DNA from: Diphasiastrum complanatum
Taxonomy: Eukaryota > Streptophyta > Lycopodiopsida > Lycopodiales > Lycopodiaceae
Assembly (NCBI GenBank): GCA_029204225.1
Contig: CM055100.1
Coordinates: 34,772,645 to 34,836,644 of the forward strand
Direction: 5' to 3'
DNA: 64,000 nucleotides
Part shown: positions 33,422 through 43,649 of the stretch, one piece after another
Layout of the letters: each line of letters opens with the position of its first letter
How positions within the stretch are numbered: the stretch's first letter is position 1
Position numbers and translations under genes: made by a program
The notes under the pieces: generated by a model
What the model was told of the DNA's origin: nothing
What the model saw: the letters and a program-made list of their open reading frames with translations, nothing else
The model's database searches: none

Positions 33422-34451
33422 ACTTTACCATGTATCCTTTCTCTATCATTTGACCAACACTTAGCAAATTCTTTGAAAGTGAAGGAATGTAAAGAACACC
33501 ATCAAGTCTTGCTTTCCTATCAGTAGAGAGACAAATAGGAATTGAACCAATACCTTCAATCACACACTCGCCACCATTGGCCATGTGAATTGCTTTCTTG
33601 GCTCCATCATAAGTGACCAAAGAAGTAAAGAACTCCTTGTGACTAGTCATGTGTGAGCTAGCTCCACTATCAATCCACCATGAATCTTTGTGACCTTCAG
33701 TTGATATTGGACTTGAAGAACACATCAAAAGAGAATCACCACCACCTAGATCCTCATCATTAGTAGTAAAGTTGATTTGCTTGCTACCTTCATCTCTTTG
33801 CTTCTTCAAACATTCATTTGCAAAATGCCCTTTGATTTCACAATAAAAGCATTTTAACTTAGACTTATCTTTCTTTTTGCCAAAAGAGAAAGTCTCACCT
33901 TGATCTTGACCTTTAGACCACTTGCATTTGCCTTTGCCCTTGAACTTGCCTTTGATGAACATAGCATCCTCTTCATAATGAGATGTCGATGTAGATCCAC
34001 CTCCTCTTGATTGAAGCCTATACTCCTCATTCACCAAGATCTCTTGCAAATCCACAATACTTGGCAAAGTGTTTTGAATAGCAAAACTTTGAACAAGATT
34101 AGCATGATCATCCAACAAGCCATTAAGTATAACTTGAACAAGCTCTACCTCCTTAATGCTTTCATCAATACATGCTAACTCATCATTGAATGCCTTAACC
34201 CTCAAAACAAAAGCATGACTACTCTCTTCCTTATTTTGCAAACTTTGAAAGATTTGCCTCCTAAGAGTAAGCACTCTCTTGTCATACCTCACTTGATCTT
34301 GTTGAGTTGCTGGTATCTCCTCCAAACCTACAACAATCTCCATCAACTCATCCATCTCCAATAAGGACTCCATCCTCACCTTCCAAGTAGAATAATTGAT
34401 TGAGGTAAGCCTATCATTGCTCTTCAACATAAATCCACCACTTGTAGCCAT
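33027..34451 (-). CDS. Element C gag-protease frame (474 codons)
   Basis: ATG at 34451 opens a copia gag (MATSGGFMLKSNDRL, NYSTWKVRMESLLEMDEL). About 50 residues of the capsid core are missing after RYDK, where it jumps to VLTLRRQIFQS. The zinc knuckle CFYCEIKGHFANEC and a complete protease signature, WWIDSGASSHMTS, follow. Then the frame drifts: IGLNLPK, KSNKIPYARSRSRSN and LGDVH recall the GAG-pre-integrase and integrase start of element D (LGLPK, KSHRLAYSRSTSRSK, HSDIH) but lack the HHCC finger and the first catalytic aspartate. It ends at GKDCC. It looks like a non-autonomous gag-protease element. Confidence 0.8.
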   Translation of the reverse strand: MATSGGFMLKSNDRLTSINYSTWKVRMESLLEMDELMEIVVGLEEIPATQQDQVRYDKRVLTLRRQIFQSLQNKEESSHAFVLRVKAFNDELACIDESIKEVELVQVILNGLLDDHANLVQSFAIQNTLPSIVDLQEILVNEEYRLQSRGGGSTSTSHYEEDAMFIKGKFKGKGKCKWSKGQDQGETFSFGKKKDKSKLKCFYCEIKGHFANECLKKQRDEGSKQINFTTNDEDLGGGDSLLMCSSSPISTEGHKDSWWIDSGASSHMTSHKEFFTSLVTYDGAKKAIHMANGGECVIEGIGSIPICLSTDRKARLDGVLYIPSLSKNLLSVGQMIEKGYMVKFDGDACFITKEEILVARGNKQGRLFKLDSSVMANKKDGMEKEIGLNLPKLPFSINKIGGSYAKSNKIPYARSRSRSNMLLGDVHLCANLASLEDNDGVSMVLHGKCKHAKGKERANFINGGEGSSFGKDCC

Positions 34452-35041
34452 GTTGAAGTGACCTGATATTCTCTTTCAACCTGTTCCAATGCACAAAGCA
34501 CTCTCTTAAATGTCAAAAAATAAACTCAAGAAGAAATCACAAAGATATGGAACCTCTCAAATCTCTTCTAGCACTTTTAACTAGAAAATCAACACATAGA
34601 ATAGTGAAATCTTGATCAACCTATGATCTATCCTCAATCTAATGATTCTTGCCACTTCCTAAAATTGAAACACACCCAAATGAAGTTCAGTAATCTCACA
34701 AACTAGAGATCCAATCAAAATTAGGGTTTTGACAAAATTACAAAAAATTGAATATCTCAAATTCTACATGCAATTTCTAGAAACTTGGTATATCTTCTTG
34801 TAGACTCCAATGAGACCTTTCTAATGCACCAAAAATCATGTAAATCCAGTAAACCAAGTGTGAAATCGGAATTGATCAAGTATCTAACCCTATATTGAGT
34901 TTTGAACTACAAAATCATCTAATTCTACACATGCAAAATGTTGATTTCTAAGTAGAGATCAATCTAGCATGCTCTAGCATTGGTAACTCCTCCAAATCCT
35001 TGCTAAAGATGGTTGATCCTTTCATAACCTGAAACACAAGA

Positions 35042-35053
35042 GCTCTAATACCA
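35042..35053 (-). other. Primer-binding site of element C (one mismatch)
   Basis: The reverse strand reads TGGTATTAGAGC next to the 5' LTR. One base differs from the usual Met-tRNA site of the other elements. Confidence 0.75.
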
Positions 35054-35707
35054 TGTGAAGGATTTCAGATCATTCAAGATCCAATCCATGTCCCAAATCT
35101 TTGGTTACAATAAGGAGCAAATCAACAATCCTGCCAATGTAGAAAAATCAGCATCTACGTACAAAATGAGATGCAAACTCTAAGAGATATTGATCAAACA
35201 TGAACCAAAACATAAAATATGTTTGCTGTCCATACAATTACAGTACCCTACTGTATTTCACACGTGTGGAACCGAAAATAACAATAAATGATCATTCTAC
35301 ACATAGAATTGCAAGATAACACCAAGATAGTGCACCAATGAGTAGTAGAACCCAAAGAGAACCATGTATAATGATGAAATGAGAGATAGAAGAGAGAAGA
35401 TGTGTCTCTCCACGAGCTACATCCTTTTACAGAGTTTCCAAACCCTATTTGGCCATTTGGCTTTCCCTCCAAAATGTAAACCCTATTATTTTTGGGTCTA
35501 GATTCAATGTACCCAAAGTTCAAATTTGAATCTCTCTCAAACTCGACTACCAACTTTCTCACACTTTTAAAAAGTGTTTATTGAATGTATTTTAAACTAA
35601 TATAACTTCAAAAATTTTATCTCTAAATCTAAAATGAGTTTTGGCCTCTTATTGACAATTTACCAAAATGTGACTAAACTAGAAAAAACTAGTTGAAATC
35701 TCTCACA
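35054..35707 (-). repeat. 5' LTR of element C
   Basis: 654 bp, TGTGAAGGAT...CTCTCACA on the plus strand, matching 24150-24803 with scattered substitutions. Contains TTTCACACGTGTGGAA at about 35257-35272. Confidence 0.9.
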
Positions 35708-35927
35708 TGATCCACTATCGAGGATAATGGATACTGCTGGATAATCTTTGTATTTGCATGGGTAAGGTAATGCTATTCCCCTTAGCAACGCCGATATTCA
35801 TCAAATTCATGGGAATCTTAAAAATTTCTGTATTCTCATTAGGTTTTCGTTGTTTATCTTGGACATTAGGCAGTTGACATTTCTATGGATATAGCTTTGG
35901 AGGCCGGTGAAATATTTCATGGCAAAC
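35708..35927 (-). pseudogene. Retropepsin-type gene fragment, active-site part
   Basis: The reverse strand reads PCKYKDYPAVSIILDSGS, ending at the element C boundary. The rest of the domain lies at 23684-24149. Farther upstream (about 35780-35850) another frame is open but anonymous. The DSGS motif and the rejoined frame make it an aspartic protease of retroelement type. Confidence 0.72.
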
Positions 35928-36782
35928 ATTAGGGTTTATTGTAATATATTGTATGTTTACGAATGTAGTAATCATGTCAAGGTCCGGCAGTGGTGAGAGT
36001 TCGGGAGATTATGTTTCAAATTTTTATTCATCGCTAACTCCTGAACAAAAAACACAATTGCAAAGTAGGCTTAGCCAAGACCTCGAGGGTGGTACCTCAC
36101 AAGCGGCAACGGCTTCCACGGCTCCCGCCCATACCAAAGAGTCATCCATGAATCTATATTATGATGTGGATCCTCAAGGGAACATAATCGCCAACCGTAA
36201 AGGGAGGGTGGTTATGGATCAATTGTATCATTTGTGCCAACGCCATTTTGGCGATAGATTGTTTATGAAATGGTCCGAACAATCTAACAAACTTAAACGG
36301 CAGATTGTTGTACCCTTCGTGACGAATTCTTGCAAGACGAGGAATTTGGCTCGAAGGAAATCCATAAGCATATGAGCTTGTGGATAAGACATCATCGTGA
36401 TACAGCACGACAAGCTTATAGGAACGGGCAATCCAAAACCAATTGGTGTTCAAGGTCATATTGGAACAATGTAAAAAATACCAAATAAATACAAGATTCA
36501 AAGAGATGTCGCAGCCGCTAGGATACATGAAATAAGAAACCCTAAGTTGGGCTCGAGTGGAAAGCTTGCAAGCAAGCATGGTAAGTAGATTTAAACTACT
36601 CTTATAGTTTGTCTATGATTTCATATGATTTTTTTTTCTAACATGCATTCTGACTAGCTACTCCAACCTAGCCTTAAACTAATTCCAACTTAAATTGAAT
36701 GGATAGTTGGCGGACTATGGACGTCTACCAACCAAGGAAGAGTACGACTTTGCTGTCAGGGAATCATACGAGGCATTAGTCG
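35928..36782 (+). pseudogene. Unknown two-exon gene, copy 1 (truncated)
   Basis: Exon 1 contains MSRSGSGESSGDYVSNFYSS (ATG 35974), an alanine-rich stretch and YYDVDPQGNIIANRKGRVV, followed by QLYHLCQRHFGD. Homology to copy 2 at 51650-52390 continues through an intron (about 36578-36706) into exon 2, LADYGRLPTKEEYDFAVRES. It breaks off near 36782, where unrelated sequence and a CT tract start. Copy 1 has an extra segment (about 36273-36412) that in a shifted frame reads RDEFLQDEEFGSKEIHKHM and LWIRHHRDTARQAYRN. A frame shift and stops make it a pseudogene. Possibly the accessory (TNPA/Transposase_24-like) gene of a CACTA transposon, by analogy and by the neighbour of copy 2; uncertain. Confidence 0.6.
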
Positions 36783-36824
36783 TCCATTTGCCCTCCCTCG
36801 CAGTTGACCACCCCCCTCCCACAC

Positions 36825-36830
<6 letters not shown>

Positions 36831-36884
<54 letters not shown>
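36831..36884. repeat. (CT)27 microsatellite
   Basis: Perfect CT dinucleotide run directly beyond the breakpoint of the truncated unknown gene. Confidence 0.97.
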
Positions 36885-36887
<3 letters not shown>

Positions 36888-36984
36888 TTGCCATCCCTTT
36901 TCCCTCACCTCTCTACCGTCCGCACGCGACCACGCCTCTTCTTTGCGTAAAATCATTTTTTTCTTTTTCATGGAATAAAAGGAG

Positions 36985-37132
36985 GTGCCTCACGCAACAA
37001 AGTTTACAAAGTTTTTGCACCTCCTGTTTTTTTTCCAATTCTTTTTTACATCCACCTTCCGAGATGCGGAAGGTGCATGTAAAAAAAATGTCCGAAAAAA
37101 AGAAGTACAAAAAGTTTTCACGCCACAGCAAT
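36985..37132. repeat. Long imperfect hairpin with a strong 20-bp core
   Basis: The core arms 37042-37061 and 37067-37086 pair over 20 bases with one mismatch and a 5-base loop. Outward, the arms continue imperfectly: AAGTTTTTGCACCTCCTGTTT near 37005 pairs against the complement of the segment around 37095-37120. It lies about 870 bases upstream of the LEA-like start codon. A MITE remnant or a small-RNA-type foldback would both fit. Confidence 0.65.
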
Positions 37133-37152
37133 TCACCTTCTTGGTCGTTTCG

Positions 37153-37323
37153 ACCGAGGGTGGTACCGCCTTCGGCCAAAGGTCCTTCCCCAGCGAAACA
37201 ACCTCAGAGAGTGACCTAGCCCCCTCCCCCCCCCCCCCCCCCCGGCCGAGGGTGGTACCTCCCTCGGCCAAAGGCCCTTCCCCAGCGAAACAACCTCCGA
37301 GGGTGACCTAGCCCCCTCCCCCC
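37153..37323. repeat. Tandem duplication, period 93, with an 18-base C run
   Basis: A unit beginning CCGAGGGTGGTACC occurs at 37153 and 37246 with few differences, and both end in GACCTAGCCCCCTCCCC. The first copy contains the C tract 37226-37243. The region is far more GC-rich than its surroundings. Confidence 0.85.
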
Positions 37324-37497
37324 AATCTCCAATGTATGATAGCCTTTCCAAAAGGAGGGCAATGCCACGATGGGGCATTAGAAAACAAAAGATTAAAAAA
37401 AACAAAAAAAGTCCTTGATGTGACTCAAAGAAATGTGATGAATCTTGAATCCTAAAGGAGATGCCATGTGGCACCTCCACCGCTAATATATGAGCTA

Positions 37498-37505
37498 CCA
37501 CGTGT
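37498..37505 (+). promoter_or_regulatory. ABRE/G-box-like CCACGTGT upstream of the LEA-like gene
   Basis: CCACGTGT lies about 143 bases before the TATA box. CACGTG-core elements of this kind bind bZIP factors in abscisic-acid-responsive plant promoters, which suits a LEA gene. The role here is inferred from position only. Confidence 0.5.
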
Positions 37506-37640
37506 TAATAGGTGGTTGATCATCACCCTTTTGACACGTTGCAAAATTTGAGAAAGACACATGTTTTTAGAAAAGCAAACTCTTGGATCAGTGCTCACAG
37601 ATGCTGCTCTCTGGTTTCCACTCATTCATTCGTACCTCTC

Positions 37641-37647
37641 TATAAAT
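37641..37647 (+). promoter_or_regulatory. TATA box of the LEA-like gene
   Basis: CTCTATAAATC, 316 bases before the ATG, followed by a CT-rich leader typical of plant transcripts. Confidence 0.6.
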
Positions 37648-37689
37648 CTGTTCTTGCATTCTAATTCTTCATCTACCCATCTGCATATT

Positions 37690-37898
37690 CTGTTTTTCTT
37701 GCATTTCTGACTTCATTTAAGGCTTTCTTCTTCGTTTTGAAGGACTTTTTTACTGAAATATCAGTGAATTTTGTGAGTTATTGAAGGCTTTCTGTTTTTC
37801 TTGCATTTCTGACTTGATTCAGGGTTCTCCTTGGGTTTGAAAAACTTTTTTACTGAATTGTCTGTCAAATTTTTTGCGGGTTGTTGAAGGCTTTCTGT
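37690..37898. repeat. Direct duplication (period about 102) in the LEA leader
   Basis: CTGTTTTTCTTGCATTTCTGA begins the unit at 37690 and again at 37792. Each unit runs through GACTTTTTTACTGAA to TTGAAGGCTTTCTG. Differences are scattered, so the duplication is not fresh. It would double the length of the 5' untranslated region. Confidence 0.8.
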
Positions 37899-37956
37899 TA
37901 TAGTGACACAGTGGTGATTTGAAGGAGTTTCTGTGTCTCTGCTTGCGTTCAAAACA

Positions 37957-39491
37957 ATGGCAAGTGCTCAGAATTCGAAGGACTCTGCTCCAGCTGCATT
38001 TGCCGAGGCTGGTGAGGATTGGAACAAGGCTACGGATTCTGCAACCAAAGGGTAACTATTCTTGATCAGATTCTGTCCAGCTTGCATGATCGGACATAGG
38101 TTTCCTCATAGCAGTTGTTTTATGTTGCTGATGAATTGGCCATCAAAGGGTGACTATCTACATGGGTTTGATGGGTTATACAGCATATGTTTATTCTGCT
38201 GATGAATTGGCCATCAGGACCTGATTCTATCTAGTTTGCATGATCGAACATAGCTTTAATAGGTTTCACAGCATTTGTTTCAAGTTGCAAATGAATTGGC
38301 CACCGAAGGGTGATTTTTTCATCACCTGATCCTATGTAATTTGCATGATCAGATATGCATTTGATAGTTTCTGCAGCGTTTGTCTTATGCTGCCTAGTAG
38401 ATAGGTGATGCTGATTGTCTGAAGTGTGGTGCAGAGTTGAGCATGCCAAGGATAGAGCTCATGGAGTTGTTGAGAATGCCAAGGGTAGCTTGAAAGGAGG
38501 CTACGATCCAGCCAAGAACAGTGGGCAGGGAGTAGTGCAGTCTGCTAAGGAGAAGCTTGGTCAGGCCTTCAGCTCAACAAAAGGCGCAGCTCAGACCCCT
38601 GTAGATTCTTCAAAAGGTAAGGTGCAGCAGGCGAGTAATGCAGTTGAGAATGTTGCGAAGAGCACTGCAGACAATGTCGGGCAGAAAGTGGATCAAACAA
38701 CCGGTCTTGGAAAAGATAAAGTGCAGGGAGCTACAGAGAAGCTGAACAATTTGAAGATCAGCTCGGACGATGGTGGAGCCAAGGAAGATCGTGGAGCCAA
38801 TGATCAGAAAGGTATCCTACAGACGATCGGCGAGACGATCACTCAATCTGCTATGTCTGTGAAGAATGCCATAGTGGGCAAGACAGAGCAGACAGATGCC
38901 AACCGCAAGGAGGAGGAAGACGCGATAGCCGAGAAGTTGAGGAAGGGAGGACAACAGGTAGGTGATAAGGCAGGCGAAGCAGCAGATGACGTGCAAAGCA
39001 AGGGGCTCCTGAAGGCAGCTGGAGAGCAGCTGATGCAGACATCTGAAGTGGTGGGCAACCAGATAATCGGATCTGCTCAAGCCGCGAAGGAAAGCTTTAT
39101 GGGCACAGCGGATCGGAAGCAAGATCATTCCGTGCCGGTTCGGCAGAGAGCAGCAGAGGAGGTAGGTGCTGCAAAGGACACTGTGGTGCAGACAGGGGAC
39201 GAGAAGAAGGAGCAGGCAAAAGGGATTCTGCAAGCCGTGCAGGAAACCTTGATGGGTAAAGCGGATCAGAAGCAAGGTCATGCCGTGCCGGATAGACAAG
39301 GAGCAGCAGAGAAGGGAAATGCTGCAAAGAACACTGTGATGCAGACAGTGGAAGAGAAAAAGGAGCAGGGTAAAGGATTTATGCAGTCAGTGGCAGACAC
39401 ACTCTCACCTAAGCAGACAGAAACCGACAGGAAGATTGATCGCAACGCTGCAGCTGATTCTGGAAAACATGTAGGCAAAGGAATGGTGTGA
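37957..39491 (+). CDS. LEA-like (group 3/LEA_4-type) hydrophilic protein, two exons
   Basis: Exon 1 is 37957-38051 and exon 2 is 38435-39491. Splicing at GG|GTAACT and TGCAG|A joins the frame as TKGVEHAKD and gives 383 residues. The product is rich in Lys, Glu, Ala, Gly and Gln, lacks cysteine, and has one Trp in exon 1. It carries repeated helical, amphipathic segments such as HAKDRAHGVVENAKGSLKGG and QSAKEKLGQAFSSTKGAAQT. A module of about 50 residues is repeated near the C-terminus (ADRKQDHSVP... and ADQKQGHAVP..., each ending KGI/FxQxVxxTL). This composition fits LEA proteins, which protect cells during drying. No signal peptide is evident. A TATA box, a G-box-like site and a duplicated leader lie upstream. 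The family assignment rests on composition and repeats. Confidence 0.82.
38052..38434 (+). other. Intron of the LEA-like gene with internal imperfect repeats
   Basis: Begins GTAACT and ends GTGCAG. It contains three to four diverged repeats built around GCATGATCGGACATAG and GATGAATTGGCCATCA (near 38083, 38130, 38199, 38237 and 38290), with a period of about 90-110 bases. Confidence 0.8.
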
Positions 39492-40100
39492 GCTTGCTAT
39501 TTTGAAGATTCGATTCACTTACTTAGTAGTGCTCTTTATTTTGTGGGTAGCAAATCAATGAGATAATTGTTGATTTTGTGGGTAGCATAGGAATCAGATG
39601 GGTATGAAACTAGGATCTATTTTGCATTACCCATTCCTTTGAGCAGGGTTATTGGTCTATCATCTCGTTGTACATTTCCATCAACGTAGTCAAGGACTAT
39701 CTTTTTGGCACCATTTTACTGATGAACTAGTTGTTGCACTTCGCATCTTGCAGCATATACACATTTCTACTTTACTTACCCTTTGCAGCATTTTGATTTG
39801 AATTGTGCTGCTCTAAAGGTCTATACTGTTGTAAGATTGTTGGTAGAGCTTTGCATTATCTTCGTACGCCTGTTGGTTATTCTATCTTTTGCAGTATGTG
39901 GTGTTCAATTTTGCTGATCAACATCTATGCTATACTGAAAATTGCAGCAGAATTTTGCATGATTTTTTGTAGCATTCTGGTTTAAAATTTTCCATCCTTT
40001 GCAGCATGTTAACTTGAATTTTTTTGGTCCCTGTTAGTCTTGCAATACATTATGTGCTACATTACTGCACATAGCAGAATATAAATGACAATATAGTGCA
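39492..40100 (+). other. Probable 3' flank of the LEA-like gene
   Basis: No coding potential. GCAGCAT/TTGCAG words recur (39751, 39786, 39890, 39945, 40002). The 3' untranslated region should lie in the first few hundred bases, but I see no convincing AATAAA to fix its end. Confidence 0.45.
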
Positions 40101-42995
40101 AGACTAGGAGGGATCAAATAATGAATAAATATGTAAGTGGTCTCTCATATTCAAGTTATTTGCTACACCCCTGAGTAAGAAGATTTGCAATTTTTCATGG
40201 CACACCACCTCCCACTCCCAAATCCATTAGAAATTTTTCACGACTATATTTAGCTCTTCCTGTGCAACAATTACTGGTTTTGACAACTGACAACTTGATT
40301 TGAGGATGAAACCATGTCTCTGGAATTTGTGAACACTTATTGCAGCTTCTGTCCACTTCCAACATGCATCTTAGCTGTTTTTACCCCTCATTCTCGTGTT
40401 CGTGCATTTTTTTTTACACATCCCTTCACACACAAGCAATACACTTTGGGTTAAATACATTTCAAAAAATAGACTTCCCACATTAGTATGTCACAGGAAG
40501 CAATGCTTAGCAACTTGACTAAAATTCATATGATAATGTGCTACTATATTCCATTGCACATGGAATCTAGATCGTCGCTACTCAATTTAGGGTCAATTAG
40601 CATTGATAGTACCTTAAAACTTAAGGTTAGCTTAGTAAGACGATTAATGCCTAACAATTGTAGTTAGGATATGTTTTGACTTGGGCTCGTAAATGTTTAC
40701 ATGCATGGGCATAATTGGCTGTAGCTTCAAGAAATTCTAGTTCATTAAAATGGGATTTAGATGAGGCTATTAAGCTTACCGAGCATGTCACTAGAGACAC
40801 AATTTGTCAAGACACATAAATAGTTGAATAATTGTCATTTGATTACGCCTACACTGCTTGGATGGTGGAGTCATAAGATCATCTAGATATTGGTTTTTGC
40901 ATCCCTAGGATTGGTCATGGTGTATGGAACACCATGGCTAGGAACTCAAGATGATGTATTTGATATGCCACTAGCTTATCTCGTAGTCTGGGGTTTATGG
41001 ATGGAGGCCATAGCGGTTATATCTATTGATACTTGGGTTAATCCTAGGTTGGATCTTGTAAGAGTTGTTATAGTGATATTAAGAGCCATACCCTATAATT
41101 TATGTTAGCTTAAAGCAAATTTTGTTGAAAAAGTAGAATTGGAGGATTGTGTTGGATGGAGCCAATGATTGGAAAATTCACAACAACCAATCGAAATGAT
41201 ATTGCACTATGTGAACTATGCTACATCATAAACCAGAATTTGACCAACACATATTGTAGAGACTACTAAATATGACATTGGATTGATGCACACAACCTAA
41301 GAAATATCCTCATGCCTAGTCTATAACCAATTTGTACATAAGATAGTACACCGACATTAATAGTTAGAGATAAAACTTTGTCACAAAAACCTTTAGTAGA
41401 TAAATAAAAAAGAGGTAGGGACTTGTATATGTGGTGCATAGGGACTTAGTAGCATATCTTGCTAATATTTGGACTAACACATTTGATTGTTTAGGAAAAC
41501 CATCACTTATGGATTTGTATGGGTCACAAAGAGAACCAAGTCGTCTCCTCTTAGAGGCATGAGAGATTGGAGAGTAGAATTTTTATGAAAAGATAAAAGT
41601 AAAAGTTACGGTAGAGACACAAGGAGATCAAGAGACTAAACATTTAGGACATAAGAGGGGTGAATGAAATCAATAATATAACCAGCAGCAAGAAGAGTAT
41701 GAAAAACACAACCTTAGAAATTGAAGGAAAAGTTCAATCATGTCACTAGTTAAAACACTTAGGAAGAAGAGAGGTAACCTAATGGAGGAGTTGGTCACAA
41801 TTGAGAACACATCAAAAACCATTCTTTGAGAAAGTTAGATGATAGGAGAAAACTAGCAGATCCATTTATGGTGAGGAGGTCAAGAAGAAAGTAAGGATGA
41901 CGAAGGAGGTCGCGCATGACCTTGTGCACATCCAATTTGAGAGGCCATGTAGCATTCCAAAGGAGGTCTATGTTTGTAGGTGCTTGGCACATGTTATGTT
42001 TATTATCCATCATTATTTGATAAGCAGGATGCAACTTGGTTGGTTAGATTTAGTTGGATTCTAGTTGCACTACATGTGGACAGATTCATGGGGAGCTATT
42101 AACGAGTAATGAATACTTGGTAGAAGGCTAAATTTTCATGGGATGCAGGATTGGCAAATAATCATCAATATCTTTGAGGGATGGGCGAGCTATAGCCTAT
42201 GGTGAGGTTTGTGTACATTCATTCATTGAGTCCTTGGTAGACTCTTGTGCTTGGAGCATGGGGAATGGATGGGGATTAGCGTTCAGAATCTACTAAACAT
42301 GATGTCAGGGCAAAGCAGCTTAGAGTAGTGCTTTGTCAGAGAGATATATCAAGGATGAGGCTTGGAGCTCTCATTGGATCGATGATCAATCTTAGATGAT
42401 GTATGTGAACATCTATTCGATATGTTGGATGACATGACATCTTGGTTATAGGTGTGGGCCATTATCGAGGACCTGATTTGGTGACCAGTGGTGTAGTAAT
42501 GGATCTACAGGTGGCATAGGTGTTGGTATGACGGGATACCACTTTTGGGCAGGCCTTGGTCATGTATTTGACAATTTATCATTTGTGTTGGTTTGCATGA
42601 GTGCGTATGAGCTTGCATGTTATTGTGTCACGAGATTCTAGATCTGAGTTGAAGTTGTATGTGTTTATGCATTTGCTCTATCAGAAACAAACGAATCATT
42701 TGATATGCTCAATGATTTGTCGTTATGTCTACTAGTTGTCTATCTGGTGAGGGTGTAGTCTTATGGTGGTAGTAAGATTTCCTCAGGTTGTAGTCACTCA
42801 TTTATGTCAACTTTACAGGTTTGTGCTTGTAAGTGTTTGATAGGATGTCAGCCTAGCTAGATGGAAGATGTAAGTCTCATGGTGGTAGTGGGATTTCCTC
42901 AATCTGAGCCATATTGCTCATGTGGTCCACTTGTGGTCAAGTCGAATTGGAGACAAGTCAGTTGGTCGGGAGTGTGATAGACTTTCTGTGAGCAT
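40101..42995. other. Long gene-free region
   Basis: I see no domain, RNA gene or intact element. Open frames are short and anonymous, for example 40890-41108. A duplicated word TCATGGTGGTAGTGGGATTTCCTCA and its near copy lie at about 42757 and 42877. Probably decayed repeat sequence. Confidence 0.5.

Positions 42996-42997
<2 letters not shown>

Positions 42998-43027
<30 letters not shown>
42998..43027. repeat. (GT)n microsatellite
   Basis: About 15 GT units without interruption. Confidence 0.95.
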
Positions 43028-43028
<1 letters not shown>

Positions 43029-43649
43029 TACTTTGTGGGTCAAACTTGGAGGTTTGTTGGTGGGCTTGAGTGTGAGTCAAGTACATAGTAGCAGGACATG
43101 CATAACATCTTTTGGATACTCCAAACATTGCTACCGATTATTATTTTACACTCCTATCAATTTGAGATTAAGGAGAAAGAGAGAAATCATAGTCAATCTG
43201 ATTTATATTGTATAAGCCTCAAATGTGATATTGTAGAAATTATACAGTTGATTGTTTTATTGTACTAGTAGTGATTGGGATGTGACCCACCATCATTATA
43301 TTAGTCGGGCACTTGTCCCGTAATGGCTACTTGGATTAGTCGTTAGCCATATGTAGGAAAATTAGTTTTACAGTGTCCCTACAGTACTTGCTATACTCAG
43401 GGGGGCATGTCTCGAGTTTGTTGGTCGAATTTGGGCATATTGGTCCCGAGTGGCAGGCCAAAGTTTAAGACACTTGTCAGGAGCATGTAGTTTGTGATTT
43501 TTGTATATATACAACTTTTCTTTGTAATATACTTAACTTTTGTTGTGCCATGTTTGAGAGCTTGAGAGGTGTAGATATGGTGAATGGTTGATGTGATCTG
43601 CATATTGCACTAGACCCTATTAGAAAGTTAACTGATAACTCTACATTGA

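Larger units (their letters stand above)
24150..35707 (-). mobile_element. Ty1/copia element C (minus strand), split by element D
   Basis: LTRs of 654 bp at 24150-24803 (3') and 35054-35707 (5') enclose a minus-strand gag-protease frame and decayed pol-like frames. Flanks TGATT (24145-24149) and TGATC (35708-35712) are a 4/5 target duplication. The LTRs differ at more than six places in the first 250 bases by eye, so this element is older than D. It has no intact integrase or reverse transcriptase and would depend on another element to move. D is inserted in it at the sequence CATCC. Confidence 0.9.

Noticed and set aside
38817-39478. Several minus-strand frames opposite the LEA-like gene
   Set aside because: Shadow frames created by the biased composition of the LEA repeats. 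The plus-strand frame has a splice-supported start and the expected composition.
40890-41108. 72-codon hydrophobic plus-strand frame
   Set aside because: Short, no recognisable family and no promoter. Treated as chance.
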